A stretch of 64,000 nucleotides of DNA from Microlunatus antarcticus (GCF_014193425.1 NZ_JACHZG010000001.1:1116001-1180000); one strand, 5' to 3'; counted from the stretch's first letter, positions 15,545 through 25,160 are shown. A program made the numbers and translations. Notes: generated from the letters alone by a model not told the origin.

Positions 15545-15841
15545 CCCCGGAGCCCCTTCCCCCCGGAGATGTTCCCACGACGTCGCCGGCCGCGCTCGGC
15601 TTCGCACCAGGACGACGCCGGCAGGGGCGGAGGGAATTGCGACGAACTCAGCGGCCCCAGCCCGATCGCCCTAGGATCGTCCCGGGCGCCGGCGACGGTG
15701 CTCGGGGCGCGGGGACCATGCAGCAGCCCGCGACGACGGAACGGGCAGCGTTGTCCCGATGCCGCGTCGCAGGGGAGCGCGCACGGGCGCCTCCGGGGGT
15801 GCGACGGGGTCAGCGGGTGGCCTCAGGGGGAAGGCACGAGC
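15545..15841. other. 297-bp divergent control region of two co-polymerase genes
   Basis: No gene is seen. A TAGGAT box (15672-15677) on the plus strand could be a -10 for the 15842 gene, but no -35 at proper spacing was found. The only translational signal of note is GGGGGAAGG at 15826-15834. Confidence 0.35.
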
Positions 15842-16768
15842 TTGAGGTTCCAAGACATCCTGCTGGCGGTATGGCGCCGGTGGTACCTCGCTGTGGCCAC
15901 CATCGTGCTCGCCGTCGCGGGGACCCTGCTCACGGTGAGCCTGGTGGGTCCGACGTACGAGGCCCAGGGAGCGGTCCTCCTCATTCCCCCCGGGACGACG
16001 CTCGACCAGCGTCCCGGTGCCGCTGCGGCATCCGGCAACCCCTATCTGGAGCTGGGCTCCCTCAGCCAGGCGCGTGACATCGTCATCCGCGCGGTCAGCG
16101 CCAAGTCGACCTACCTCGAGATCTGCCAGAGCGTCGGTGACGCCCGTTACGAGTCGATGCGTCGCGACCTGTGCCGCCCTCATCCCAGCATCAGCTTCGA
16201 GGTCACCGAGGACTTCGAGAGCACGGCTCCGGTCATCCTGGTGACCGCGGAAGCCGGGTCGGCCGAGAACGCCGTGACGACCCTGACGACGGTGATGGGA
16301 CGGGTGCCGACCTCCCTGAGCGAGCTGCAGGGCGGGCTGAACCTCCGAGCCAGGGCAGCCATCACCTCCACCCCGATCGTCACCGACACCCTCCCCGACG
16401 TGCAGCACAAGGACCAGATCCGGGCCGGGGTCCTGGTGGGTGGCGGCGTGCTGGCTCTGGGCGCACTGGTGATCGGGCTGGTCGACGGGCTGTTCCCGCG
16501 GCGGCGTCGCCCGGCCCCGGACGACCTCGACCCCGACGACGCGGTCGAGGCGGATGCGTCCACGCCCGAGGCCGACGAGGTCACCGACGCCCCGTCCAGC
16601 GCTGAGCCGTCGACCCCTGTCACCCGCAGGCCGGGTCAGCGACCCTCCGGACCTGCCCGCCCGGCGAAGCCGACCAAACGGCCTCCTCCTGTCCCGGACT
16701 GGGGCACCCCCACCGACCAGGAGCTGGCGGGCGTGGGCGGGGACTCGGCCACCCCCCGCTGGGAGTGA
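15842..16768 (+). CDS. Wzz-like chain-length/co-polymerase protein
   Basis: 308 residues. MRFQDILLAVWRRWYLAVAT and a first membrane helix (about 15-37), an outer domain with YEAQGAVLLIPPGT, a second helix near 200-220, then RRRRP and a long acidic/proline-rich cytoplasmic tail of about 85 residues. This is the polysaccharide co-polymerase layout without a fused kinase. The TTG start at 15842 is chosen because GGGGGAAGG ends seven bases before it and the match to the family begins right there. The stop overlaps the start of the ligase/polymerase gene (GTGA). Confidence 0.72.
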   Translation: MRFQDILLAVWRRWYLAVATIVLAVAGTLLTVSLVGPTYEAQGAVLLIPPGTTLDQRPGAAAASGNPYLELGSLSQARDIVIRAVSAKSTYLEICQSVGDARYESMRRDLCRPHPSISFEVTEDFESTAPVILVTAEAGSAENAVTTLTTVMGRVPTSLSELQGGLNLRARAAITSTPIVTDTLPDVQHKDQIRAGVLVGGGVLALGALVIGLVDGLFPRRRRPAPDDLDPDDAVEADASTPEADEVTDAPSSAEPSTPVTRRPGQRPSGPARPAKPTKRPPPVPDWGTPTDQELAGVGGDSATPRWE

Positions 16769-18111
16769 GCCTGGTGTCGCAGACGCTCGGGCGGGAGCGG
16801 AGCCCCCTTGCCCTGCGGAGCCGTCCGTGGTTCTTCGCCCGGTGGGACGGTGTGACCGTCCTGACGGTCTACCTCGTGCTGCTGCTCGGGGTCCCGTCGG
16901 TCATGGTCCTCGCCCCCCTGGGCAGCGCCGGCTCGCCCTCCACGGTCGTCGCCGTCGGCCTGTTCCTGCTCTGGGCGTGGTTCCAGCTGCACCGGTCCTG
17001 GCGACGGCCGGGGGCCGACCCTCACGTGCGTCGGGCGACGCTGCTCTGGTTGCTCGTCATGGTCGCGGTCTACGCGCACGCCATGGCGGGTCCGCTCTCG
17101 CCCGACGAGGTCAGCCCGGCCGACTTCGGCATGCTGAAGCTCATCGGCTTCTGCGGCGTCCTGCTCGTGACCACCGACGGCATCCACGACCGTGCTCGGT
17201 TGCGGGTCTTCACCTCCCGGCTGGTGGTCGCGATCGGGCTCGTCGCCGTCCTCGGGCTGGTGCAGTTCCTGACCCGCGAGATGCTCATCGACCGGCTGCA
17301 CATCCCGGGGCTCGCCTCGATCCCGCCCACCGAGCTCACCATGCGCAACGGGCTGCCGCGGCCCAACGGGACGTCGACCCACCCGATCGAGTACGGGGTG
17401 GTGCTCTCGATCGGCCTTCCGCTGGCGGTCGTGCACGCGCTCTGGGCGCCGAACCGTCGCTGGGTGTACCGCGGGCTGCTCGCCGTGATCGCGCTGGACG
17501 TGTTCCTGTCGAGCTCGCGCTCCGCCCTGGTCTGCACCGTGCTGTCGTTGCTGGTGCTCGCGGCCAGCTGGCCGGCGGCGCTCCGGCTCAAGGCGATCGT
17601 CGTGGCGGCCTTCGCCTCGGTCGCCGTCTACGTCGCGGTCCCCGGCTCGCTCGGCGCCACGACCCGCCTCTTCACGGGCGCCGGGAACGACTCCAGCATC
17701 GCGTCGCGCACCGGCAGCTACGACCTGGCCGGCGCCTTCTTCAGCCACAGCCCCTGGTTGGGGCGGGGTTTCGGCACGTTCCTGCCCAAGTACTGGATCT
17801 TCGACAACGCCTACCTGGGCCTGCTGGTGGAGGGTGGTCTGCTCGGACTCGTCGGGCTGGTGGCCCTCACCCTCGTCGCGTGCAGGGCGGCACTCACGGC
17901 GGCACGTGCGCTGCCCGGCGAGCTCGACCGGCAGCTGGCGTACGCCGTTCTCGCCTCCATCGTGAGCGGCGCGGCCGGCCTCGCCTTCTTCGACAGCTTC
18001 GGCTTCCCCCAGTCGGCCGGTTGCTTCTTCCTCGTGCTCGGCCTCGCCGGGGCGCTCCGGCGCCTGGCGGCGACCTCCCCGGCTGCGGAGCTCCGGGGCG
18101 GTGGAGCATGA
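16765..18111 (+). CDS. O-antigen ligase/Wzy-type polymerase
   Basis: 448 residues with about 11-12 hydrophobic segments. A large loop with GLPRPNGTSTHPIEYGVVLS and the block LSSSRSALVCTVLSLLVL match the Wzy_C (O-antigen ligase) family; SRTGSYDLAGAFFSHSPWLG and NAYLGLLVEGG complete the pattern. It should polymerise or ligate undecaprenyl-linked repeat units on the outer face of the membrane. GTG 16765 overlaps the upstream stop, but GTG 16774 has a better-spaced GGGAG and may be the real start. Pairs functionally with the flippase at 21914-23359. Confidence 0.85.
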   Translation: MSLVSQTLGRERSPLALRSRPWFFARWDGVTVLTVYLVLLLGVPSVMVLAPLGSAGSPSTVVAVGLFLLWAWFQLHRSWRRPGADPHVRRATLLWLLVMVAVYAHAMAGPLSPDEVSPADFGMLKLIGFCGVLLVTTDGIHDRARLRVFTSRLVVAIGLVAVLGLVQFLTREMLIDRLHIPGLASIPPTELTMRNGLPRPNGTSTHPIEYGVVLSIGLPLAVVHALWAPNRRWVYRGLLAVIALDVFLSSSRSALVCTVLSLLVLAASWPAALRLKAIVVAAFASVAVYVAVPGSLGATTRLFTGAGNDSSIASRTGSYDLAGAFFSHSPWLGRGFGTFLPKYWIFDNAYLGLLVEGGLLGLVGLVALTLVACRAALTAARALPGELDRQLAYAVLASIVSGAAGLAFFDSFGFPQSAGCFFLVLGLAGALRRLAATSPAAELRGGGA

Positions 18112-19046
18112 GCTCATGCGCCGGGCCTGCGGCCGGCGAGCCGGAGCGGGTCGTCGTGGTCGTGGTCCTCTACAACAGCGCCGAGCACCTGGCGGACTTC
18201 CTGTCGTCCCTGCCTGCGGGTCTGGCCGGGGTCGACCACGAGCTCGTCGCCGTCGACAACGACTCCTCGGACGGCAGCCCTGACCTCGTGGAGGAGCTCG
18301 CCCCCGACGCCACCGTGATCCGGACCGGACGCAACGGTGGCTACGCCGCGGGGATCAACGCGGGAGTTGCGGCCGCCGGCCCGCACACGGCGGTGCTGCT
18401 GCTCAACTCGGACGTCCGCCTGCGCCCGGGGTGCGTGCCGGAGCTGCTTCGTCGGATGCGGGCGACGCACGCGGGTATCGTGGTCCCGCGCCTGACGGAT
18501 GCCTCGGGCCGCCTGATCGACTCGATGCGACGCGAGCCGAGCGTGGCGCACTCGTTCTGGGACGCGGTGCTCAGCGCCAAGGTCGCGGGCCGTGTCCTGG
18601 AGCTGGGTGAGACGGTCACCAACCCCGCCGCGTACGGCGTCGAGCAGTGGGTGGACTGGGCAGAGGGGTCGACACAGCTCGTCAGCCGCGAGTGCTGGGA
18701 TGTCTGCGGACCCTGGGACGAGTCCTTCTTCCTCTACTGCGAGGAGACCGACTTCGACCTGCGGGCTCGTGACGCCGGTCTCGGCACCCTCTACGTCCCG
18801 ACTGCTGAGGTCGTGCACCTCGAGGGCGGGTCCTCGGTCTCCGTGGACTGGCTGTGGCGTCTGCAGCAGGTGAACCGGGTCCGGCTCTTCCGCCGACGCA
18901 ACGGGAGGGCCGCCACGCTCGCCTTCTGGCTCGTGACGCTGCTCCGGGAGGCCAGCCGAGCCGCACTCGGCCGGAGCAAGAACCGTGCCGCGGCCAGAGG
19001 GCTGCTGGAACCACGGCTGCTGACGAGGAGCGAGGGAGCTCGATGA
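18108..19046 (+). CDS. GT2-family glycosyltransferase (rhamnosyltransferase-like)
   Basis: 312 residues. VVVVVVLYNSAEHLADFL, VAVDNDSSDGSPDL, GRNGGYAAGINAGV and LLLNSDVRL are the successive motifs of the WcaA/RfbF-like GT2 group, with NSD acting as the DxD equivalent. EGSTQLVSRECWDVCGPWDESFFLYCEETDFDLR is the acceptor-side signature (read here as motif parts GPWDESFF and EETDFDLR). The ATG overlaps the stop of the polymerase gene by 4 bases. It likely adds a (deoxy)sugar in repeat-unit assembly. Sugar not determinable. Confidence 0.87.
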   Translation: MSSCAGPAAGEPERVVVVVVLYNSAEHLADFLSSLPAGLAGVDHELVAVDNDSSDGSPDLVEELAPDATVIRTGRNGGYAAGINAGVAAAGPHTAVLLLNSDVRLRPGCVPELLRRMRATHAGIVVPRLTDASGRLIDSMRREPSVAHSFWDAVLSAKVAGRVLELGETVTNPAAYGVEQWVDWAEGSTQLVSRECWDVCGPWDESFFLYCEETDFDLRARDAGLGTLYVPTAEVVHLEGGSSVSVDWLWRLQQVNRVRLFRRRNGRAATLAFWLVTLLREASRAALGRSKNRAAARGLLEPRLLTRSEGAR

Positions 19047-20224
19047 CCACCGACCGCGATCCCGACGGGGGCATCTCCATCGCCTGCGTCTTCAACGACC
19101 CCGCGGTGCGCCGCGAGTGCCTGGACCGGTCGGTGGAGGCCTACGCCGGCCCGCTCGACGTCGACTACATCCCGGTCGACAACACCGAGCACGCGTTCTC
19201 CAGCGCCGGAGCGGCGCTCAACCACGCGGCGCGTCAGGCCCGGCACAGCGTGGTCGTCTTCGTCCACCAGGACGTCTACCTGCACTCCGTCGAACGGCTC
19301 GCGGAGGCGGCTCGAGCCTTCGACGGCGGGGACTGGGGCGTCCTCGGCGCGAACGGCGTGACGTCGGACGGCCGGAGCGTCGGCCTGATGCGCGACCGGA
19401 CCCAGCTCATCGGGATGTCCGCGCCCCGGCCGGTGCCGGTGCAGACGCTCGACGAGGTCCTGTTCATGATCCCCCGCGACCTCGTGCTCGAGCACCCTCT
19501 GACCGAGGCCCCTGACCTGGCGTGGCACGCGTACGGCGTCGAGTATAGCCTGCGGATGGCGAGCCTGGGCCGGCGGGCGGGAGCCGTCGACCTGGCGATC
19601 ACGCACAACAGCCTGACGGTCAACATGGCCCGGCTCGACGAGGCGCACCACGCCGTCGGTCGTCTGCACCCCGCCCAGCTGCCCATCCAGACGACCTGCG
19701 GGGTCATCGGCGGGCACGAGTCCCGGCTCCGCGCCCGGCCTCTCGTGCGACGGCACGGCTGGCGGTTGCGCTGGTTGCGCCACTCCTGGCTCGCGCTGCG
19801 CGCACGTCGCCGTCTGGGCGTCCCGGTGGTGCTCAGCGACATGAGGGAGGAGGTCGACCTGCTCCCGTTGCACGCCGACGTGCCGCTCCGGCTCGTCAAC
19901 ATCGACCACGGTGGAGCCTTCGCCGACCACAACGTCACACCCCTCCTCTTCTCTCGGCACGGTCGGCCGGTCCTGATGAGTGCTCTACCGACAGCCGACG
20001 CCGTGCCGGGGCTGATCGCGGCCCTGGCTGCCGACGAGATCCTTCTGGTCGGGGGACTGACGCTCGACGACCTGACGTCGCTGAGCACGGTCGTGCCCGG
20101 CGGCAGGTCCTGCCTGCTCGGTCTGCACTCCGAGGAGATCTGGCTCCTCTGCGGTGTTCCGCTGGACCGGCTCCCCGAGTCGTGGTCGAGGCCAGCCGCC
20201 GTACCCCTGGGCGCCAGGGGCTGA
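19043..20224 (+). CDS. Glycosyltransferase, Glyco_tranf_2_5/StrF-like
   Basis: 393 residues. ISIACVFNDPAVRREC, FSSAGAALNHAARQA and VVFVHQDVYLHS (residues about 10-85) match the StrF-type GT-A domain (PF13712 group), where HQDVYL takes the place of the DxD motif. The C-terminal 170 residues show no clear motif. ATGA overlap with the preceding GT2 gene indicates one operon from 15842. The gene ends just before a shared terminator. Specificity unknown. Confidence 0.7.
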   Translation: MTTDRDPDGGISIACVFNDPAVRRECLDRSVEAYAGPLDVDYIPVDNTEHAFSSAGAALNHAARQARHSVVVFVHQDVYLHSVERLAEAARAFDGGDWGVLGANGVTSDGRSVGLMRDRTQLIGMSAPRPVPVQTLDEVLFMIPRDLVLEHPLTEAPDLAWHAYGVEYSLRMASLGRRAGAVDLAITHNSLTVNMARLDEAHHAVGRLHPAQLPIQTTCGVIGGHESRLRARPLVRRHGWRLRWLRHSWLALRARRRLGVPVVLSDMREEVDLLPLHADVPLRLVNIDHGGAFADHNVTPLLFSRHGRPVLMSALPTADAVPGLIAALAADEILLVGGLTLDDLTSLSTVVPGGRSCLLGLHSEEIWLLCGVPLDRLPESWSRPAAVPLGARG

Positions 20225-20242
20225 TCAGGACTCCGGGGCGCT

Positions 20243-20263
20243 CTGCGACCCGCTCAGTCGCAG
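20243..20263. terminator. Terminator hairpin between convergent polysaccharide operons
   Basis: CTGCGAC (20243-20249) and GTCGCAG (20257-20263) give a perfect 7-bp stem with a 7-base loop, centred in the 43-bp gap between convergent genes. Confidence 0.55.
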
Positions 20264-20267
20264 GAGA

Positions 20268-21917
20268 TCAGCGGCGTCTCAGCCGTCGGGCGGTCGACCT
20301 GGCTCGCGCCAGGCCCGGCCGGACGTGGTCCGGCAGCAGATCCTTCGCGGACACGGTGGTGCCGGACCTGACGAGCTCCGCGGTCAGCCGCAGCCGTGTG
20401 GATGTCGGGAAGGCCGAGAGGTTGGACCGGACCACCTCTCCAGGTCCCCGGCTCCAGGCCGTCCGTTCCATGACCGCCAGCAGGAGCAGGTCCACCTCCT
20501 CCTCCCGGCGGTCCGTCCGCCCGACCCGAGGTGGTGAGGCCGCACTCTCCGCACGCTCGACCAGAAGGTCGAGCGCCGCTCTCCAGCCGGGTCCGGTGTG
20601 GGACGACAGGATGCTCGCCTCGACGGCGGCTCCCGAGCTGTCGCGCAGGGCCGCGCTCTCCAGGAGGGCCTCCAGCGTCGACGTCAGGTCCTCCGGGGTG
20701 GTCGGCCGGTGCATGTGGTCCTCGACGACCGGGGTGTCGGCACCGAAGACGTCGCACCCGTCCGGGTGCCCCGCGTAGGTGACCACCGGAGTCCCGAGGC
20801 TGCCCACCTCGAGCAACGAGGTCAAGGAGCTGAAGGGGAACGAGTCGAGGTAGACATCGGCCGCTTGCTGGACCAGGCCCGGGTCGTCCAGGAGCCCGAG
20901 GGCACGCACCCGGCCGCCGGTGGACGCCTGGGCCGTGGCCCACTCGCCCTCGGGCTCGGGCCCGGCGGCCAGCAGCACGGCGTCCGCACGGGAGGCGATC
21001 GCCGGCAGGACGAGGTCGAGCAGGCTCGGGCCGGACACGGGTCGGTACTTGGACGGGTCGGCGGCGGTCACGACGACGACCTGCTGCGGGTCGAGGCCCA
21101 GGCGCTCCTTCGCCGCGGCACGACTCATCGTCCGACCACGTGGGTTCAACGGCCGAGCCAGGATGGCGGACCGTTCCGGGTCGATGCCGCGTCGACGGAC
21201 GGCGAGCTCGGATCCACTCCTGCGCATGTTGAGGAGGAGGGAGGTGATCTGCGTCCCGAGCCAGAAGACGTGGTCGGCATGGTTGACGTACACGATCGGA
21301 GGCAGGTCCGGAACGCCCGCGAACGCCAGGCCCGGTACCACGTCGTAGGGATGGGCGTGCACGAGGACGAGATCGCTCCCTCGCGCCAGCGCGCGCACCT
21401 CTCCCGCTCTCCTGAGCAGTCCCCGGACCTCGTCGGCCCGGCTCAGGGTGAGCTGCGACTCCGCGCGGGCGAGCAGCTTGGGGGGAAGCGGGACCGGTCC
21501 CTGACGGGTCAGGCACACGTGGTGCTCACGGCTGAGGTCCTGGTCGGCCCAGGAGGCGACGAACTGGGTCGACCCCCCGGTCTGGTAGGCCTGGGTGACG
21601 ATGTGCAGCACCCGGCCCGCCGTGGTTGTGGGCCGTCGGCCGTCCGGTTCCGGTACCGCTGCGGCGAGTGGCAGGAGCATGCTCTCGAGATCGGCGTCCG
21701 CGAACTGCCCCCCGGGGTTGAGCCAGGCGTAGTCGGCCGCGGTCTGCACCCAGGCGGCGGCCCGGTCCGGCCGTCCGGCCCGGACGTCGTGGTCGGCGCG
21801 GTCCCGCAGGCGGCTGAACTCGGTGAAGTTCCTGCTCAGACGCGCTCGGGCCTCGGCACGGACGGGGTCCTCCTGATCAAGGCCGTTCGTACGGTCGAGC
21901 GGGATCGGTGCGCTCAC
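20268..21917 (-). CDS. Glycosyltransferase, GT-B (GT4-like)
   Basis: 549 residues. An N-terminal helical segment of about 90 residues precedes a GT-B body: HIVTQAYQTGGSTQFVASWA (about 105-125), VLVHAHPYDVVPGLAF, IVYVNHADHVFW, then DPSKYRPVSGPSLLDLVLPAI and VYLDSFPFSSLTSLLEVGSLGTPVV near residue 385-410, the donor-site block. The last about 110 residues are charged and unassigned. GTG 21917 overlaps the flippase stop by 4 bases. It is the distal gene of the minus-strand operon. The sugar is unknown. Confidence 0.75.
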   Translation of the reverse strand: MSAPIPLDRTNGLDQEDPVRAEARARLSRNFTEFSRLRDRADHDVRAGRPDRAAAWVQTAADYAWLNPGGQFADADLESMLLPLAAAVPEPDGRRPTTTAGRVLHIVTQAYQTGGSTQFVASWADQDLSREHHVCLTRQGPVPLPPKLLARAESQLTLSRADEVRGLLRRAGEVRALARGSDLVLVHAHPYDVVPGLAFAGVPDLPPIVYVNHADHVFWLGTQITSLLLNMRRSGSELAVRRRGIDPERSAILARPLNPRGRTMSRAAAKERLGLDPQQVVVVTAADPSKYRPVSGPSLLDLVLPAIASRADAVLLAAGPEPEGEWATAQASTGGRVRALGLLDDPGLVQQAADVYLDSFPFSSLTSLLEVGSLGTPVVTYAGHPDGCDVFGADTPVVEDHMHRPTTPEDLTSTLEALLESAALRDSSGAAVEASILSSHTGPGWRAALDLLVERAESAASPPRVGRTDRREEEVDLLLLAVMERTAWSRGPGEVVRSNLSAFPTSTRLRLTAELVRSGTTVSAKDLLPDHVRPGLARARSTARRLRRR

Positions 21918-23359
21918 GAGCCGCCTCTGGCCAGGCCGGTCAGCGACGCGCGATGGCGCCACAGCAGCGGCAGCGCACCGACGGCGGCGACCCCGCCGCA
22001 GACCAGGCACGCGGACAAGGCACCCGGGACTGACGCGGCGACCAGACCGGTGCCGAAGAAGACGACCACGCCGACGGTCAGCGGGACCGCCACCGGGCGG
22101 AGGACGTCGCCCACAGCGAGCCCGTGCAGGCGCAGCAGGGCGACGTAGAGCGGCAGGATCACTGCCATCACGACCAGCTGGGCGGTCGCGACGCCACGCA
22201 GCCCGTCCCGGCTGCCGACCAGCAGCGCGGGGACCAGCACGACGAGCCAGACTGCCTGGACCGCCAGCAGAGAGCGGGAGCGTCCGTTGATCACCAGGTA
22301 GTCGTACGCCAGCTCGCCGAAGATGCGAGCCGCGGCTCCGAGCCCGAGCAGCTGCAGGGCCTGGGCGGCGGGCTGCCAGGCCGAGCCGTAGACCAGACGC
22401 ACGATCGGGTCTGCCGCTCCCGCGAGCAGCGCGCAGATTGGGATGCTGGCGGAGGCGAGCAGGCCGAGCAGCCGACGGAACTCGACGCGCGTCGCGGGGA
22501 CGTCACCACGGAGCCGGGCGAACAGAGCCGGGCCGACGCTGCGCAGCGGCAGGGAGAAGATGAAGACCGGCCAGCTCGACAGGTTGAAGGCCAGGACGTA
22601 GAAGCCGAGAGCGGTCGCGCCGAGCCTGCTGCCCGCCACGAGCTGGTCGACGTACCCGACTGCGAAGACCAGGATGCTCGTGCCGGCCAGGGGCAGTCCG
22701 AACGAGAGCAGGGCCGGCAGGGCGTCGCGACGCAGACCGAGGCGGAAGCCCTGAGGGCACAGCCGGCCGAAGGCGATCGCGCTCGCCCCGGCTCCGACCA
22801 CGCGGCCGACCGCGAGGCTCATCGCGCCGAGCCCGACCAGCGCGAGGCCGAGCGAGCAGGCGGCGCCGAGCCAGATGCCGATCTGGTCGACCACCACGCG
22901 CTCGCGCTGGCGGAACTCGCGTTGCATCAGCGCTGCCGGGGTGGCCACCAGGCCGCTCAGCAGCACGGAGAGCGCCATCAGCCGAACGACCGGTGTGGCA
23001 CTCGGCGAGCCCATCACCGCGCAGAACCAGGGGGCGAGCAGCACCATGGAGCCGGTCAGCAGGGCGCTCATGGCGACGGAGAGCGTGGCGACCGTGGGAG
23101 CGATGCGGTCGGGGTCCTCCGCCCACCGCACGATCGCCAGACTGACCCCGAGCTCGTTGAAGCTCAGGATCGCCGTCAGGGCGACCGTCGCCACGGCGAA
23201 CGTGCCGAACTCGGCAGGGCCGAGCAACCGCGCCAGGACGATGCCCACGGCCATCGTCCCGAGCTTGGAGACGACCGTGTTGAGAAAGCTCCAGCGCAGC
23301 GCACGCGAGGCGACCGAGCTGAGGCCGCCCGAGGACGGCGCCGGCGCTGTCGTGGTCAC
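21914..23359 (-). CDS. Oligosaccharide flippase (Wzx/MurJ superfamily)
   Basis: 481 residues with about 12-14 hydrophobic segments. GIVLARLLGPAEFGTFAVATVAL near residue 40-60 is the typical opening of polysaccharide-synthesis flippases of the MATE/MOP superfamily. LMQREFRQRERVVVDQIGIWLG is another recognisable segment. It should turn lipid-linked repeat units to the outer face for the Wzy-like protein at 16765-18111. The GTG start overlaps the aminotransferase stop by 4 bases. Confidence 0.87.
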   Translation of the reverse strand: MTTTAPAPSSGGLSSVASRALRWSFLNTVVSKLGTMAVGIVLARLLGPAEFGTFAVATVALTAILSFNELGVSLAIVRWAEDPDRIAPTVATLSVAMSALLTGSMVLLAPWFCAVMGSPSATPVVRLMALSVLLSGLVATPAALMQREFRQRERVVVDQIGIWLGAACSLGLALVGLGAMSLAVGRVVGAGASAIAFGRLCPQGFRLGLRRDALPALLSFGLPLAGTSILVFAVGYVDQLVAGSRLGATALGFYVLAFNLSSWPVFIFSLPLRSVGPALFARLRGDVPATRVEFRRLLGLLASASIPICALLAGAADPIVRLVYGSAWQPAAQALQLLGLGAAARIFGELAYDYLVINGRSRSLLAVQAVWLVVLVPALLVGSRDGLRGVATAQLVVMAVILPLYVALLRLHGLAVGDVLRPVAVPLTVGVVVFFGTGLVAASVPGALSACLVCGGVAAVGALPLLWRHRASLTGLARGGS

Positions 23360-24471
23360 TGGACGGGGGCGGGCCGCACGGCTGTGCGCAGCGCGTCGAC
23401 CACGCGCTCCTGCTGCTCGGACGAGATGTGCGGGTACAGCGGCAGCGAGAGGATCTCGGTCGCGGCCCGCTCCGACACGGGGAAGGAACCGACGCCCAGA
23501 CCGAGGGACGCGTACGCGCGGGTCAGGTGCACCGGGACGGGGTAGTGGATGCCCGCACCGATGCCGGCCTCGTTGAGGCTGCGCAGGACCGCGTCGCGGT
23601 CCTGCACGCGCACGACGTAGAGGTGCCAGGCGTCGACGTTGCCCTCGGCGGACCGCGGGGCGCGCACGCCGTCGACGTCGGCCAGCAGCTCCGAGTACCG
23701 CGCCGCGGCGACCCGTCGGGCCTCGTTCCACCCGGCCAGGCGCTTGAGTTTGGCGTTGAGCACGACGGCCTGCACGGTGTCGAGGCGCGAGTTCATGCCC
23801 ACGACCTCGTGGTCGTACTTGCGCGCCGACCCGTGGCTGGCGACGATCCGCACGCGGGCGGCGAGATCGGCGTCCTGCGTCGTGACCGCACCGGCGTCGC
23901 CCGCGGCGCCGAGGTTCTTGCCCGGGTAGAAGCTGGTGCCGGCTGCAGCACCCAGGCTGCCGGCGTACCGGCCGAAGCGGGTCGCTCCCTGGGACTGCGC
24001 GGCGTCCTCGACGACCGGGATGTCGCCGGCGACCGCGAGCACCCGCTCGACCGGGGCGACCTGGCCGAAGAGGTGGACCGGCACGATGGCCTGGGTCCGC
24101 GGCGTGACGGCGGCGGCGATCAGGTCTGGGTCGATCAGCAGGTGCTTGTCGTCGACGTCGACCAGGACCGGGACGGCGCCGATCCGGGAGACGGCCTCGG
24201 CCGTCGCGATGAAGGTGTTCGCGGGGATGATCACCTCGCCCCCGGCGGTGACGCCGACGCCGCGCAGAGCGAGCTCCAGCGCGTCGGTGCCGTTGGCGAC
24301 GCCCACGCAGTGCGCGACGTTCGTCGCCTCGGCGTAGGCGAGCTCGAACTCGGCGACGGGCTTGCCCCCGATGAAGGCGGTGGTCGCGAACACCTCGGTC
24401 AGGCCGGCCATCACCTCGTCCGAGATCTCCGCCTGCTGTGCGGCGAGGTCGACCAGCGGAATGGCGTTCAC
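23356..24471 (-). CDS. DegT/DnrJ/EryC1 sugar aminotransferase (WbpE/WlbC-like)
   Basis: 371 residues. VPLVDLAAQ-type start, GVANGTDALELALR, VVEDAAQS (Asp156, PLP nitrogen) and GTSFYPGKNLGAAGDAG (Lys185, PLP Schiff base) are the family motifs in order. The closest resemblance is to 3-keto nucleotide-sugar aminotransferases such as WbpE, WlbC and QdtB. With the Gfo/Idh enzyme at 27324 and an acetyltransferase it can make an acylated amino sugar. The ATG overlaps the NeuD-like stop by 4 bases. Substrate inferred from family. Confidence 0.88.
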   Translation of the reverse strand: MNAIPLVDLAAQQAEISDEVMAGLTEVFATTAFIGGKPVAEFELAYAEATNVAHCVGVANGTDALELALRGVGVTAGGEVIIPANTFIATAEAVSRIGAVPVLVDVDDKHLLIDPDLIAAAVTPRTQAIVPVHLFGQVAPVERVLAVAGDIPVVEDAAQSQGATRFGRYAGSLGAAAGTSFYPGKNLGAAGDAGAVTTQDADLAARVRIVASHGSARKYDHEVVGMNSRLDTVQAVVLNAKLKRLAGWNEARRVAAARYSELLADVDGVRAPRSAEGNVDAWHLYVVRVQDRDAVLRSLNEAGIGAGIHYPVPVHLTRAYASLGLGVGSFPVSERAATEILSLPLYPHISSEQQERVVDALRTAVRPAPVQ

Positions 24472-25160
24472 GAGCTGCTCCCGATCGAGGTGGTGGTGTC
24501 TGGGGTCGTGGTGTCAGGGGTCGTTCTCTGGCGGGGTCGGGCCGGGACGCCGGTCCAGGTCTGGTCGGCCGGGAGGTCGGACAGGAGCACCGCGCCCATG
24601 CCGAGCACGGAGCGGGCCCCGACCGTGGTGTGCTCCCGGACGCTGCTGCTCATCCCGAGGTACGCGTACGGCTCCACGACCACGTGCCCACCGAGGCTGA
24701 CGCCGGCGCAGAGCGTGGCGAAGTCGCCGACCTTGTCGTCGTGGGTGAGGGTGACGTTCGGCATCACCACGACATGCCTCCCGACCCCCACGTCCGTCGT
24801 CAGGACGGTACCGGCGAGGAGCACGCTCCCGCAGCCGATCCGGCAGGTCCGCGGCACCGACGCCCGCGGGTGCACGAACGTCGCGAACCGGTCGCCGTCG
24901 ATGCCCAGCGCGGCGAGCCGGTCGACGATCGCGGCGCGGCTCGCACCGCGGCCCGCGCAGACCAGGAACCTCGCGTCCGGGTGCTCAGCGGCGGCCTCGA
25001 CCGTGCCCAGCACGGGTGCGCCACCGACGGTGGTGCCGGCCAGGTTCGGGGCGTCGTCGAGCAGCCCGCGGACCTCGAAGCCGGAGGGCGCCTCCGCGAG
25101 GGCGGCGAGCACCTCGCGGGCGAGCCCGCTCGCCGCCACGAGGATCAGCGGCACGCTCAC
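24468..25160 (-). CDS. NeuD-family sugar O/N-acetyltransferase
   Basis: 230 residues. LILVAASGLAREVL at the N-terminus is the NeuD/PglD nucleotide-binding subdomain. Residues about 95-210 are left-handed beta-helix hexapeptide repeats (VLLAGTVLTTDVGVGRHVVV, LCAGVSLGGHVVV). The His in LTHDDKVGDF stands where PglD-type enzymes hold the catalytic His. The tail has a TTPDTTTPDTTT repeat. It is coupled by 4-base overlaps to both neighbouring aminotransferases, so it probably acetylates the amino group that one of them installs. PglD-like is the best guess. Confidence 0.85.
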   Translation of the reverse strand: MSVPLILVAASGLAREVLAALAEAPSGFEVRGLLDDAPNLAGTTVGGAPVLGTVEAAAEHPDARFLVCAGRGASRAAIVDRLAALGIDGDRFATFVHPRASVPRTCRIGCGSVLLAGTVLTTDVGVGRHVVVMPNVTLTHDDKVGDFATLCAGVSLGGHVVVEPYAYLGMSSSVREHTTVGARSVLGMGAVLLSDLPADQTWTGVPARPRQRTTPDTTTPDTTTSIGSSS

